This document shows, piece by piece, positions 16,405 to 24,809 of a stretch of DNA of 64,000 bases (within the stretch, counting starts at the first letter, position 1; each line of letters begins with the position of its first letter). Under the pieces are notes generated by a model, which did not search any database, was not told the DNA's origin, and saw only the letters and a list, made by a program, of their open reading frames with translations. The translations under genes and the position numbers were made by a program. The stretch lies in the NCBI RefSeq assembly GCF_015209965.1, contig NZ_MU158689.1, positions 326,648 to 390,647 of the forward strand. Reading direction: 5' to 3'. This stretch comes from Sphingobacterium pedocola. GTDB taxonomy: Bacteria > Bacteroidota > Bacteroidia > Sphingobacteriales > Sphingobacteriaceae.

Positions 16405-16437
16405 AAGTCTGCATCTATTGGGTGCAGACTTTTTTTT
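16405..16437 (+). terminator. Intrinsic terminator of HU-like gene
   Basis: AAGTCTGCA at 16405-16413 pairs perfectly with TGCAGACTT at 16423-16431, followed by a run of T to 16437. It lies 25 bp after the stop codon. Confidence 0.9.
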
Positions 16438-16908
16438 GCCCTAAAAAAAGCCTAAAACGACTGTGTTAAAATAAAAAAACGCTTCGTAAACTTTCCAAAA
16501 CCTGTGGACAAGTTGACAAAGTTCACGAAGCGTTTTAAAAAACGACTTCGTAGAGATTTGAAAGTGTTTTTTTAGACTTTTTCGGGTTAATAATTTAAGT
16601 CAAAAATTAATTTAATTAATCTACGGATGCTTAATTTAGCGGGTTGGATGCATCCAATATTCTTTCATAGTTTGTTCTAAAGTTGTTTCTTTTAAGGCCT
16701 TTTATCGTTAAAACAACTTACTATATATCGCTATGATAAATGTTTTTCGGCCGATTGTTCGTTCGTGGTTGCTCAGAAAAAATAGAATTATTTGAGTAAA
16801 TATTTGGTAATGAACTGCTTATTTTTTATTTTAGCGTTTAAATAACTAATTGTTTAACTGAATTAGATACGACGGGTATTTAATTCACCAAAAAAAACCG
16901 TAATTGTT
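16438..16908. repeat. Intergenic region with long imperfect inverted repeat and palindrome
   Basis: No gene is seen in this 471-bp gap. AAAACGCTTCGT (16476-16487) is matched by ACGAAGCGTTTT (16525-16536), and an inner pair AACTTT/AAAGTT extends the stem. The loop contains TGTGGACAA, one base from the reverse complement of the DnaA box TTATCCACA. A perfect 14-bp palindrome, TTGGATGCATCCAA, lies at 16644-16657. The remainder is A+T-rich and presumably holds the promoter of the lipoprotein gene at 16909. Confidence 0.55.
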
Positions 16909-18375
16909 ATGAAAAGTCAGTTACTTATGTTGTATAGACTTTCCCTTATTTTCATTGCTTTTTTAGCCGTTTCCTGTAATGATGAAGCGCCTTTAGATGA
17001 ACTGGCTGAAGATCTTTACACCGTTAGTTTTACCATTGACGGGTTTGCTGCTACACGCAATCCGATTAAGAGCGGTACTGGCCGGCTTAAAAAATTAGCT
17101 TCTAATACTCCATCGGGTACATCTACTGATACCGAGGGCTATCTGTATTTCTGGTCATTTAATAGTGAAAACCTGAATCCGGATGTTAATTTAGGCGCTG
17201 GTACAAGTATCACCTATAATAACGGTAGTGTTCCGGACAATTTTCCCGTATCAACGTATCAAAACGAGAATTACGCCGCCGGTAAAGCACTAAGTATAAC
17301 GGGAGGACGTGAACTGTTTATCAAGATGCCGATACAGCTGGCCTCCTCTGTTACGAGCTTCGGATTGGATATCGGCAGCACTGATATAGGGCCTAAGGAT
17401 TTTGAATTGTACTACAGTTTAGATCAAGGAGCTAGTTATGAGCCATTAGCGCTGATTAGTCAGTTTGGTTCCTTTTCAAATAATGCAAAAAACTCATTTG
17501 TCTATGATCTTCGGGATAAGAATATTAACAGTTCTTCTTTGTTGTTAAAATTTGTTTTCAAAGCCGGAGAGCGGGGTAGCGCAGGTGAGTATGGGAATAC
17601 AGGCGGGACCTTTCGGATCGATAACGTATACCTAAAAGGTACAGCAGAATCTATCTCTGGGCATACGCTCAAGAAGCTGCACTACAATATTTTTCATCAG
17701 GACAAAAATGATATCGTGTATAGCGGAGAAGTGGATTACGAAGACAACACCGATATCCAAGTGCAATTGCCTTTAGGCAAATACTATGTGTCTTTTGTGT
17801 CGAATGCTTCGAAGCAGGATCTATTGATGCCTACGGATCCCTTATGGAAAAGCTTCTATGTGAGTAATCGGTTTTCCAATCATGCAGCTGAAATCTTCGG
17901 CTATAGTACTGAACTCGAGGTTAACGCGGACGCGCAATTGAATGTGGAACTTATTAGGTGGTATAGTCAGATCAAATTTGAATTCACAGATGCAGTAGAC
18001 CTATCAAAAGTAAAACATATCCGGGTTAGTCAGGAGCATGAACCTTTCTTTTACGCACCTTTCGTATCGGATCTCAGCAATCCGGTATTGGACCAAAGCG
18101 ATATTGAGCTCAGCATTGATGATCTTTCCGCCAACAAACAAATTGTGTTTCATCAGTTTCTTGGACTTTTAAACGAACTTAATCCTCTTTCTTATCAATT
18201 AGAAGTGTTTGATGAGCATAACAATATACTTCGCACGTTTTCGGTACAAAGCACATTAAAGAATAATATGCAACTGGTTTTTCGGGGTGAACTTTTAAAG
18301 GATTTACCACAGGCGATTGGCTTTACAGTTACCAAAAATGAAAATTGGGGGGATAGTAAGGAGGAAGATTTTTAG
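16909..18375 (+). CDS. Surface lipoprotein, FimB/Mfa2-like with inserted beta-sandwich
   Basis: The 488-residue protein has a lipobox ending at C23 (AVSC) followed by N and D, compatible with outer-membrane sorting or surface export. Residues 35-60 (YTVSFTIDGFAATRNP) and 245-480 (TLKKLHYNIFHQDKNDIVYSGEV, LPLGKYYVSFVSNAS, LIRWYSQIKFEF) read like the two Ig-like halves of FimB/Mfa2 fimbrial anchor lipoproteins. Between them, residues about 80-240 form a separate sandwich (YFWSFN, KALSITGG, FELYYSLDQG, FRIDNVYLKG) of the kind seen in choice-of-anchor or carbohydrate-binding domains. No fimbrial partner gene is nearby. Function is uncertain. Confidence 0.65.
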   Translation: MKSQLLMLYRLSLIFIAFLAVSCNDEAPLDELAEDLYTVSFTIDGFAATRNPIKSGTGRLKKLASNTPSGTSTDTEGYLYFWSFNSENLNPDVNLGAGTSITYNNGSVPDNFPVSTYQNENYAAGKALSITGGRELFIKMPIQLASSVTSFGLDIGSTDIGPKDFELYYSLDQGASYEPLALISQFGSFSNNAKNSFVYDLRDKNINSSSLLLKFVFKAGERGSAGEYGNTGGTFRIDNVYLKGTAESISGHTLKKLHYNIFHQDKNDIVYSGEVDYEDNTDIQVQLPLGKYYVSFVSNASKQDLLMPTDPLWKSFYVSNRFSNHAAEIFGYSTELEVNADAQLNVELIRWYSQIKFEFTDAVDLSKVKHIRVSQEHEPFFYAPFVSDLSNPVLDQSDIELSIDDLSANKQIVFHQFLGLLNELNPLSYQLEVFDEHNNILRTFSVQSTLKNNMQLVFRGELLKDLPQAIGFTVTKNENWGDSKEEDF

Positions 18376-18385
18376 ATCAAGTATA

Positions 18386-18435
18386 ATACGTCATCGAATC
18401 GGAAACTATAGTTAGGGTCTTTTTCGATGACGTAT
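18386..18435 (+). terminator. Terminator-like hairpin after lipoprotein gene
   Basis: ATACGTCATCGA at 18386-18397 pairs perfectly with TCGATGACGTAT at 18424-18435 across a 26-nt loop, followed by CATATTTTTATTCTTTT. It lies between convergent genes and best fits termination of plus-strand transcription, but could also serve the ATPase gene on the other strand. Confidence 0.65.
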
Positions 18436-18442
18436 CATATTT

Positions 18443-21400
18443 TTATTCTTTTCCCCTTATGGCATGAATGATGCCTTCTAGATTGTCATTAAATTCCAGT
18501 AGCTGAGCAAACATCTTGTCGTCCTTTCCTAACCCACCATGCTTGTTGTTTTTTCGAAATATTTCTTTTATTTGTTCCCAACGTTTCTGTTCTTCGTCCG
18601 TAATTAATCCGGCTAATTCTTTTAATTTAAGTAAATTACTTTCTGTGTCCGCCGTCAATGTTTGGGACTCACTTTCGTAGTGAGCCAAAATGAGGTCGTC
18701 AATTTCTTTATTATTCATCATTGGAACGACCGAAGCGACAAGCTTACTCATATTTCGGTAAGAACCCTGCATTTTGAAAGATGGTTCTGTACGGTAGGCA
18801 TCTTGCATAGCCGCACTTTGGATGTAATTTTTGTTGACGTTGACGACCACATTTCGAATGGTTAGGATGTGTTTTAGTACAGTCATAAAATCGTCAACTT
18901 CTTGCTTGAGATAATTTCCTTCTAGGTCCGGTAATTGTTCCGTCCCAGACTGCACGACTTCAATCAATGCGTAGAAATCTTTAAATGATTTGCTGGCAAT
19001 TTTTTCCAAATATGGATTTTCTATTGCTGCATTTTCGATTAAGCTGAGGTTAAACAGGTGTTCTGTATCTCCAATTACATCTCCTAGGTTATATACATCG
19101 GCGCGATTTGCCAACATATCTGGTATTTGAAATTTAGAACCACTTTCAGTGTACGGATTACCGGCCATGACAATGCAAAAGCGCTTCCCACGTAAATCAT
19201 AGGTTTTGCTTTCTCCTTCAAAAATACCGTCCATTTTGCGTTGACCATCAGCCAAGGAAATGAATTTCTGTAAGAACTCCGTATTGAGATGTTGAATGTC
19301 ATCGAGGTATAGCATTACATTATCCGCCATTTCAAATGACAAATTTATTTTTTTCAGCTCCTCTCGCTCACCAGAAGTTTTGGCTTCAATTGGATCTATT
19401 GAGGTAATCGAATGCCCGATTGTTGGTCCGTTGATTTTGACAAAATGTAAGCCCATGGTTTTTGCGAGGTATTCCATTAATGTCGTTTTACCATATCCCG
19501 GAGGGGATATCAATAGTAACATGCCCATTCGGGCGGTTCTTTTATTATCGCCCGCTGCTCCTAATTGTTTGGCTAAATTGTTTCCGATTAACGGGAAATA
19601 TACTTCGTTAATCAACTTATTGCGAACAAATGAGGTTAAGACCTTTGGTTCGAATTCATGTATTTTAAGTTCTTTTTCGTATCCCTTGCTCAATTGTTCC
19701 TTCACCGCCAGAAAGTCTTCAAAACGAGGTACCTTTTTGTTAGTGAAGTCTGCTAATCGCTGAATAAAATTGTGGTAATTAATGTGTAAATGTCCGTTAT
19801 CCAATAGTGAATGGTTGCCTTTTAGCCCTTCTATATCCGTTTCATCTTTGCCAAATATTAGTTCATAGTCATCTTTTGGAAATAATAATGCGGTTGCGGT
19901 CTCTTCAATATACTTACGATATATTTCGGACTTTTCATTTTCGTCGATAAAAGAATCTAGCCAGTTTAATATTAAGTAGAATCGATCTTCTAGTGCATAT
20001 TGTTCGTTTTCTAAATCGGATTGAAAATCTTTTAATGATTTTTTATTTTCCAATAAACGGAGAAAATTTTGTTTCAACTGATCCGCACTTTCGCTGAAGA
20101 CCAATCTGCCGTACTTGGTAAAGGTCTGAAAAAGATATGTAGCAACAGTTTCAGCCTGTATTACGTTTAAGTCGAGCGCGGTTTCCCAAGTATTAAACTG
20201 GCTGACGATTTGGTCGATTACTGATTGGTAGCGTTTCGAACGAGGGAATGCCTTCAGAACCGAATGCGAAGAGTGTATCAATGCATGTAATCGTTTACGC
20301 TGATCTTCTGGAAGGGAATGCCAAAATAGTTGTGCGATTGCGCGTAAATGGGCATCGTAGCGCAATAAGTCTAATTTTTCGTCTAATTGCTTAAGGCTTT
20401 TATAAATTTGGAGGGCATCAGAATTGTGGACACCTTTTACATAACTTTCACTATAATTCTGTTCTACATTTTGCGTAATAAATTGTTCTGCGTCAAAATC
20501 TTTTTGTTTTTGCGAGGCTAGAAAGGTCTTATAGGCTAAGTATTCAGCACGATAAATTTCTGCATTTTCGGAAACCAGCTCTTGCTCCCAAATATCTTTG
20601 TATCCTGTGATCTTGCTGTCTGCGACTTTTTGGTAAAAGCTTGTACCAGTTAGGTGGTAGTACAATTCATCATTACGGCGCAGTAGGGTTAAACTTAAGG
20701 ATTGGTTGTTGACCGCAAATTTGTGTTTTCCTAAAGCAATGATGTTTTCTCCGTCAACGTATAATTCTGTTTTGTCGCGTAAGACACGTAAGGCATCTTC
20801 TTGAGATTTTTTTAGCTGGTTTTCTAAATTTTCCGCTTTCGAGACATCATCCAATGTTTTGAGTTCGGCCACCAGCTGGCGGACTTTGTCAATCATTAAA
20901 TCCGATGCGTAAAAGCTTAGTATTTCTTCGCGTGATGCTAATGTTTTTGACTTGTTCTCGATGTTTTTTAGTACACGTAGTCCGATTTGCTCTAAAGAAG
21001 ATGTACGTTTGTTTTTTTGTTCAACGATTTGTTCGCGCCGCGAATTGAAGGCTTTAATGACCTCATCCCGTTTGTCTGCAACTTTTAACGCAAAATCGTC
21101 AAATTCTGAGAATTTACTCTCCAGCTCTTCTAGTTGAACTACGACTTTGGTGTAGTACTCATCTACTTTTTCGACGGAGGTGGATAGCTCGAGATAGTTG
21201 GTGACAGATTGTTCCAGCAGCGTCAATTGTGCAGAGAATTCTGCCACTGCTTCTTTACTTTTTAAACTGTTTAATTTTCGGGTTAGTTGTGCGCGTACCT
21301 CATTTAATGAAGAGAAAATCAATGATATTTTCTCAATTATTTTGGTGGTCTGTGTGGCGTCATCGATTTTTAAGCTGTTTAAAATATCGATCAGGAGCTC

Positions 21401-23287
21401 CAGCTCAGCTGAAATATCGGTATTATTTTCTTCGACCTCCTTCGCATCGAAAGCTTTGGTTATCTCTTCGACTTTTTTCTTCTGTTTTATGACGCGTTGT
21501 TCGTAGGGTAGGAGCGCCTCATCTTTGAGCAAGAAAACAATGGTTTTCTCCGAAAGTTCTACCGAGATCTTCTCAATCTTTTCGGTGAGTGCTGCAATAC
21601 GAGTTTCGTTAGTATATTTAACGTTTTTTAGATCGATGATTTCCCCTTGCAATTTTCGTCCATCAGCCAACTGATGTACCAATTGATCCAATTTTTCTAC
21701 AGTTGTGCTGTTGATGGAGAAGAGTAGAGTTTCTAACTTTTTGTTTGTATTCTCTACGATTTCAAGCGCATGTTTGCGTAAGGCTTGCACTTTTACAAAT
21801 TCGTCTATAGCCGTGTTGGCAACTTCTGAAATTTGTAGTAAGGGTTCACCTAGGCTTTTTAATGAAGTATCATTTATCCAAAAATAGCTATCCAATATAG
21901 CATTGGTTTTACGTAAAATATCTTCGTAAAGGCCTTCGTAACTATCCTCTTTATTGGTCAATTGTATGACCTCTTGCACCTCGGCCATAGCTTTGACAAT
22001 TTGTTTGTTGCCAACTTTGTATAATGGATCATCTCTGCGCTCCATATTTTCCTGAAGCGCAGCCATGTAAGGTGTTTCCCAGATCTGAACTTGGTGATGT
22101 CTTGTCGCCTCCGCTTCGGTCCGGAAATAGATTAACGAGCCATCTTGAAATACTGTAAATCCATTGCAAATGATAGGTGTTTCTACCACTTGTTGGATGA
22201 TATTATAGGACATTAAGATGTATGTATTGCTATCAGCTTGGGTAAATACGTACAAGAAATCTTCCCCGTTCGGTGATGCAATTCGACGTAAGAAAGTAAC
22301 ATCTTGTAAATTGTTGTCAAAAACCTTATACGTACCATTTTGCAAATAATAACCATTCGAAAATATTATACCTTGATTATCGGGGAGCAAAATGGCAGAT
22401 TCGTTTAATGATTTTACGTTGACTACCTCTTTGGTGCGTTGGTTGAAGATATAAGCCCTGAAATCTTCCTGATACGGCTTAATACGAATCGTTATAAGAT
22501 TTCCTAAATCCGCATAATAGTAATCCGCATCATCCAGTTGTTGATCTGTATTGGTTACTTTTTCAGAATAAATACCCTGTCCCGAATCTGTATTATTCTC
22601 TATTTTGAACGTAATATCGCCGTGTAAAGCTTCAATAAAGACTTTGTCCAGAATAGAGATGTGTGGATATTTACCTAAGCGACGGTCATCTAATGTCGTT
22701 TTTGTCCATCCAAATCCATATTGTGCCGGAAGTTTTACCTCATGTATACTCCTGTCGTCCTGATAAATAAGTTTTCCACCTTTTATGAGCCACTTAAAAG
22801 CTTTTCGGTCTTCCGCATTTTTACTAGTTTGGAAAATCATGTAAAGATAATTTTCCGTTCGACGGAATTTGGAAAATATAGAATCTCGGTAATATTTATA
22901 CAGATTTTGGTAATCAGTTATGAAGTTTGGATCATTAATTATCTCTAGAGAAAGGGGATTGAAGTGGTTGTCCTGAAAAGCATAAATGCTAAACACATCC
23001 TCCAGCTTAATCTCTGTTCGTAATCCAAAATGCACATTGTATCCGAAAATGCAAATGTTGTCCAAGGCTATTATTCCTCTTGCAACGCAGTTGTTTTCGG
23101 TAGTAATACGTTGGTTTGCTTTCAATACAAAACTGGTTGAATTGAAAACTTCCTTGCGTGCTTGGTTTAGTTCACCTATGCGTAATACCAAGTCTTCACG
23201 TTGCGTCAACAAACGCTTACGAATAATTTCGTACGATCCTGTATCTAATGTGTCTTGTTTCGTTTTTACCCCGATGTTCTCTTGCAT
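18443..23287 (-). CDS. Giant coiled-coil AAA+ ATPase (DNA-repair-ATPase-like annotation family)
   Basis: The 1614-residue cytosolic protein has three parts. Residues about 1-470 are beta-rich with repeated FIYxF/ISxG-type strands, possibly a propeller. Residues about 480-860 are heptad-rich coiled coil. A mixed helical region precedes a C-terminal AAA+ module: Walker A PPGYGKTTLMEY near 1260, Walker B VMLYLDDIQ near 1325, sensor-1 CIVMAGNP, and an Arg-finger candidate in LANRADVYNLGD. Databases often label such proteins DNA repair ATPase, without experimental proof that I know of. The gene lies 17 bp after the serine-hydrolase gene, at the end of the PspA/flotillin cluster, so a membrane-stress function is more likely than repair. 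Confidence 0.8.
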   Translation of the reverse strand: MQENIGVKTKQDTLDTGSYEIIRKRLLTQREDLVLRIGELNQARKEVFNSTSFVLKANQRITTENNCVARGIIALDNICIFGYNVHFGLRTEIKLEDVFSIYAFQDNHFNPLSLEIINDPNFITDYQNLYKYYRDSIFSKFRRTENYLYMIFQTSKNAEDRKAFKWLIKGGKLIYQDDRSIHEVKLPAQYGFGWTKTTLDDRRLGKYPHISILDKVFIEALHGDITFKIENNTDSGQGIYSEKVTNTDQQLDDADYYYADLGNLITIRIKPYQEDFRAYIFNQRTKEVVNVKSLNESAILLPDNQGIIFSNGYYLQNGTYKVFDNNLQDVTFLRRIASPNGEDFLYVFTQADSNTYILMSYNIIQQVVETPIICNGFTVFQDGSLIYFRTEAEATRHHQVQIWETPYMAALQENMERRDDPLYKVGNKQIVKAMAEVQEVIQLTNKEDSYEGLYEDILRKTNAILDSYFWINDTSLKSLGEPLLQISEVANTAIDEFVKVQALRKHALEIVENTNKKLETLLFSINSTTVEKLDQLVHQLADGRKLQGEIIDLKNVKYTNETRIAALTEKIEKISVELSEKTIVFLLKDEALLPYEQRVIKQKKKVEEITKAFDAKEVEENNTDISAELELLIDILNSLKIDDATQTTKIIEKISLIFSSLNEVRAQLTRKLNSLKSKEAVAEFSAQLTLLEQSVTNYLELSTSVEKVDEYYTKVVVQLEELESKFSEFDDFALKVADKRDEVIKAFNSRREQIVEQKNKRTSSLEQIGLRVLKNIENKSKTLASREEILSFYASDLMIDKVRQLVAELKTLDDVSKAENLENQLKKSQEDALRVLRDKTELYVDGENIIALGKHKFAVNNQSLSLTLLRRNDELYYHLTGTSFYQKVADSKITGYKDIWEQELVSENAEIYRAEYLAYKTFLASQKQKDFDAEQFITQNVEQNYSESYVKGVHNSDALQIYKSLKQLDEKLDLLRYDAHLRAIAQLFWHSLPEDQRKRLHALIHSSHSVLKAFPRSKRYQSVIDQIVSQFNTWETALDLNVIQAETVATYLFQTFTKYGRLVFSESADQLKQNFLRLLENKKSLKDFQSDLENEQYALEDRFYLILNWLDSFIDENEKSEIYRKYIEETATALLFPKDDYELIFGKDETDIEGLKGNHSLLDNGHLHINYHNFIQRLADFTNKKVPRFEDFLAVKEQLSKGYEKELKIHEFEPKVLTSFVRNKLINEVYFPLIGNNLAKQLGAAGDNKRTARMGMLLLISPPGYGKTTLMEYLAKTMGLHFVKINGPTIGHSITSIDPIEAKTSGEREELKKINLSFEMADNVMLYLDDIQHLNTEFLQKFISLADGQRKMDGIFEGESKTYDLRGKRFCIVMAGNPYTESGSKFQIPDMLANRADVYNLGDVIGDTEHLFNLSLIENAAIENPYLEKIASKSFKDFYALIEVVQSGTEQLPDLEGNYLKQEVDDFMTVLKHILTIRNVVVNVNKNYIQSAAMQDAYRTEPSFKMQGSYRNMSKLVASVVPMMNNKEIDDLILAHYESESQTLTADTESNLLKLKELAGLITDEEQKRWEQIKEIFRKNNKHGGLGKDDKMFAQLLEFNDNLEGIIHAIRGKE

Positions 23288-23304
23288 TGATTATAGATTT
23301 GAGG

Positions 23305-24738
23305 CTATTTAACTTTATTAAATTTTAGTTCTTGTCCGTTTTGATATAGGGTTACGGCGTTTACTTGATCATTCTCTTTTGAAAATTTTAGTTCGGCTTT
23401 TACAGCAGTATAAAATAATTCCAATTCACTTTTTGGAAATATGGGGATAGCAGATTGGCCTGATAACTTAGCAGAGATGTTTCCGTTATCATCAGCTGTT
23501 ATTTCAAATTCTAGTTCAGGATGTTTATCGTACTCATAAATACCTAATAATTGTTTTACTTGGAATTCCATTAAGACAATAGCTTCTGATAATGTTTCTC
23601 TTTCAATTTTAGGAACTTCTTGATTTCGAAGAATCTTATCAATAGCAGAAGTCAGTGGATAGACATTTATTGTATTTGATTTATTTATCAATGCGATGAA
23701 GTATCTTTGATGTTTACCTTCTCTAATAATTATAGAATGATATCCGGGGTATCCACCAGTATGAAATTGCATTTTATCATCATTTAGAAGACTATCCGTA
23801 AATATCCAACCAAACCCATAGTAAAGCCCTTCTGACATTTGAATAGGTCTACCGTCATTGAGACTGTCAACAGTGATAGCTTTGGCAAAATTCTCTTTCT
23901 TTACTAAAGTATGTTGGTGTAACGCTTCATTCCATTTTAGTAAATCTTGAGCAGTACTCGAAATTCCATATGGTCCGTACATCCCATCAAAATATTTGAC
24001 ATAATTGTATGAAGGAAAGTCATCTACAGATGTGAAGGACTTTGATTTTGCATCATAAGCTAATCCTGTTGCATAGTTATTTAAATTGGCCTGAGGTGTG
24101 CGAGCAGAAAAGACAGATGTATTTTTCATTTTAGCAGGCTTAAAAATAAACTTTTCCATGTAATTGGCGAAGGGTGCTCCTGATACTTTTTCAACAACTA
24201 GCGCTAGCAGTAACCAGTTTGTATTAGAATACATGTAATTGTCACCGGGTGTGAATAGTAAAGTATCAATTCTATTTTCTATAATTTGTAATGCATCTTT
24301 ATTCGTATTGATTTTTGTTTTGTCAAACCAACTAGCGTCCCATCCTAAGAACTCAGGGATTCCAGAAGTATTGCGAAGTAGATTTTTAATCTTTACACCT
24401 TTGAATTTGAGGTTAGGAAAATAGTTGTTTATTTCATCTTCAAAAGAAAGCTTACCTTTTTCTTCCAATTGCATGATAGCCATAGCTGTAAATTGCTTAC
24501 TAACGGAAGCTAATTCAAAACGGCTTAATTCGTTTATTTTATTTTTCTTATTTACATCTTCATAACCAAAGTATTCCTCATACACGATTTTACCCGAATC
24601 TATTACCATAAAGGCTCCACTTAATTCTCCATCTGTATTTAATGATTGAAATAAGGAGTCTATTCGCGCGGTTTTATCCTGTGCTTTTACCGTTAGCGCA
24701 AATAAAAAAAATAAAAATGTAATGAGATGTTCTTTCAT
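23305..24738 (-). CDS. Exported class C beta-lactamase-fold serine hydrolase
   Basis: The 477-residue protein has a signal peptide (about 1-19), a beta-lactamase/DD-peptidase domain with SxxK at S78-K81 (SVSK), YxN at Y170-N172, and HTGGYPG in place of KTG, plus a C-terminal lipocalin-like domain of about 100 residues (LLGIYEYDKHPELEFEITAD). This architecture is typical of esterase or peptidase relatives rather than antibiotic-degrading enzymes. It sits between the flotillin gene and the giant ATPase gene. A strong hairpin (24765-24793) separates it from flotillin, so it may start a second transcript with the ATPase. Its link to the stress module is by position only. Confidence 0.87.
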   Translation of the reverse strand: MKEHLITFLFFLFALTVKAQDKTARIDSLFQSLNTDGELSGAFMVIDSGKIVYEEYFGYEDVNKKNKINELSRFELASVSKQFTAMAIMQLEEKGKLSFEDEINNYFPNLKFKGVKIKNLLRNTSGIPEFLGWDASWFDKTKINTNKDALQIIENRIDTLLFTPGDNYMYSNTNWLLLALVVEKVSGAPFANYMEKFIFKPAKMKNTSVFSARTPQANLNNYATGLAYDAKSKSFTSVDDFPSYNYVKYFDGMYGPYGISSTAQDLLKWNEALHQHTLVKKENFAKAITVDSLNDGRPIQMSEGLYYGFGWIFTDSLLNDDKMQFHTGGYPGYHSIIIREGKHQRYFIALINKSNTINVYPLTSAIDKILRNQEVPKIERETLSEAIVLMEFQVKQLLGIYEYDKHPELEFEITADDNGNISAKLSGQSAIPIFPKSELELFYTAVKAELKFSKENDQVNAVTLYQNGQELKFNKVK

Positions 24739-24764
24739 GTGTTTGGTAATATTTTTATAGACCT

Positions 24765-24793
24765 CTTGGGTTTATTTATTAAATAAACCCAAG
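24765..24793 (-). terminator. Hairpin between flotillin and serine-hydrolase genes
   Basis: CTTGGGTTTATTT at 24765-24777 pairs perfectly with AAATAAACCCAAG at 24781-24793 over a 3-nt loop, with further CC/GG pairing outside. It lies between the flotillin stop and the hydrolase start. On the minus strand no long U-tract follows, so partial termination or RNA processing is as likely as full termination. Confidence 0.6.
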
Positions 24794-24809
24794 GGGTTTA
24801 ATTGTAAGT

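Noticed and set aside
16501..16530. Replication origin suggested by a DnaA-box-like TGTGGACAA
   Set aside because: A single imperfect site without a box cluster, unwinding element or dnaA/dnaN neighbours.
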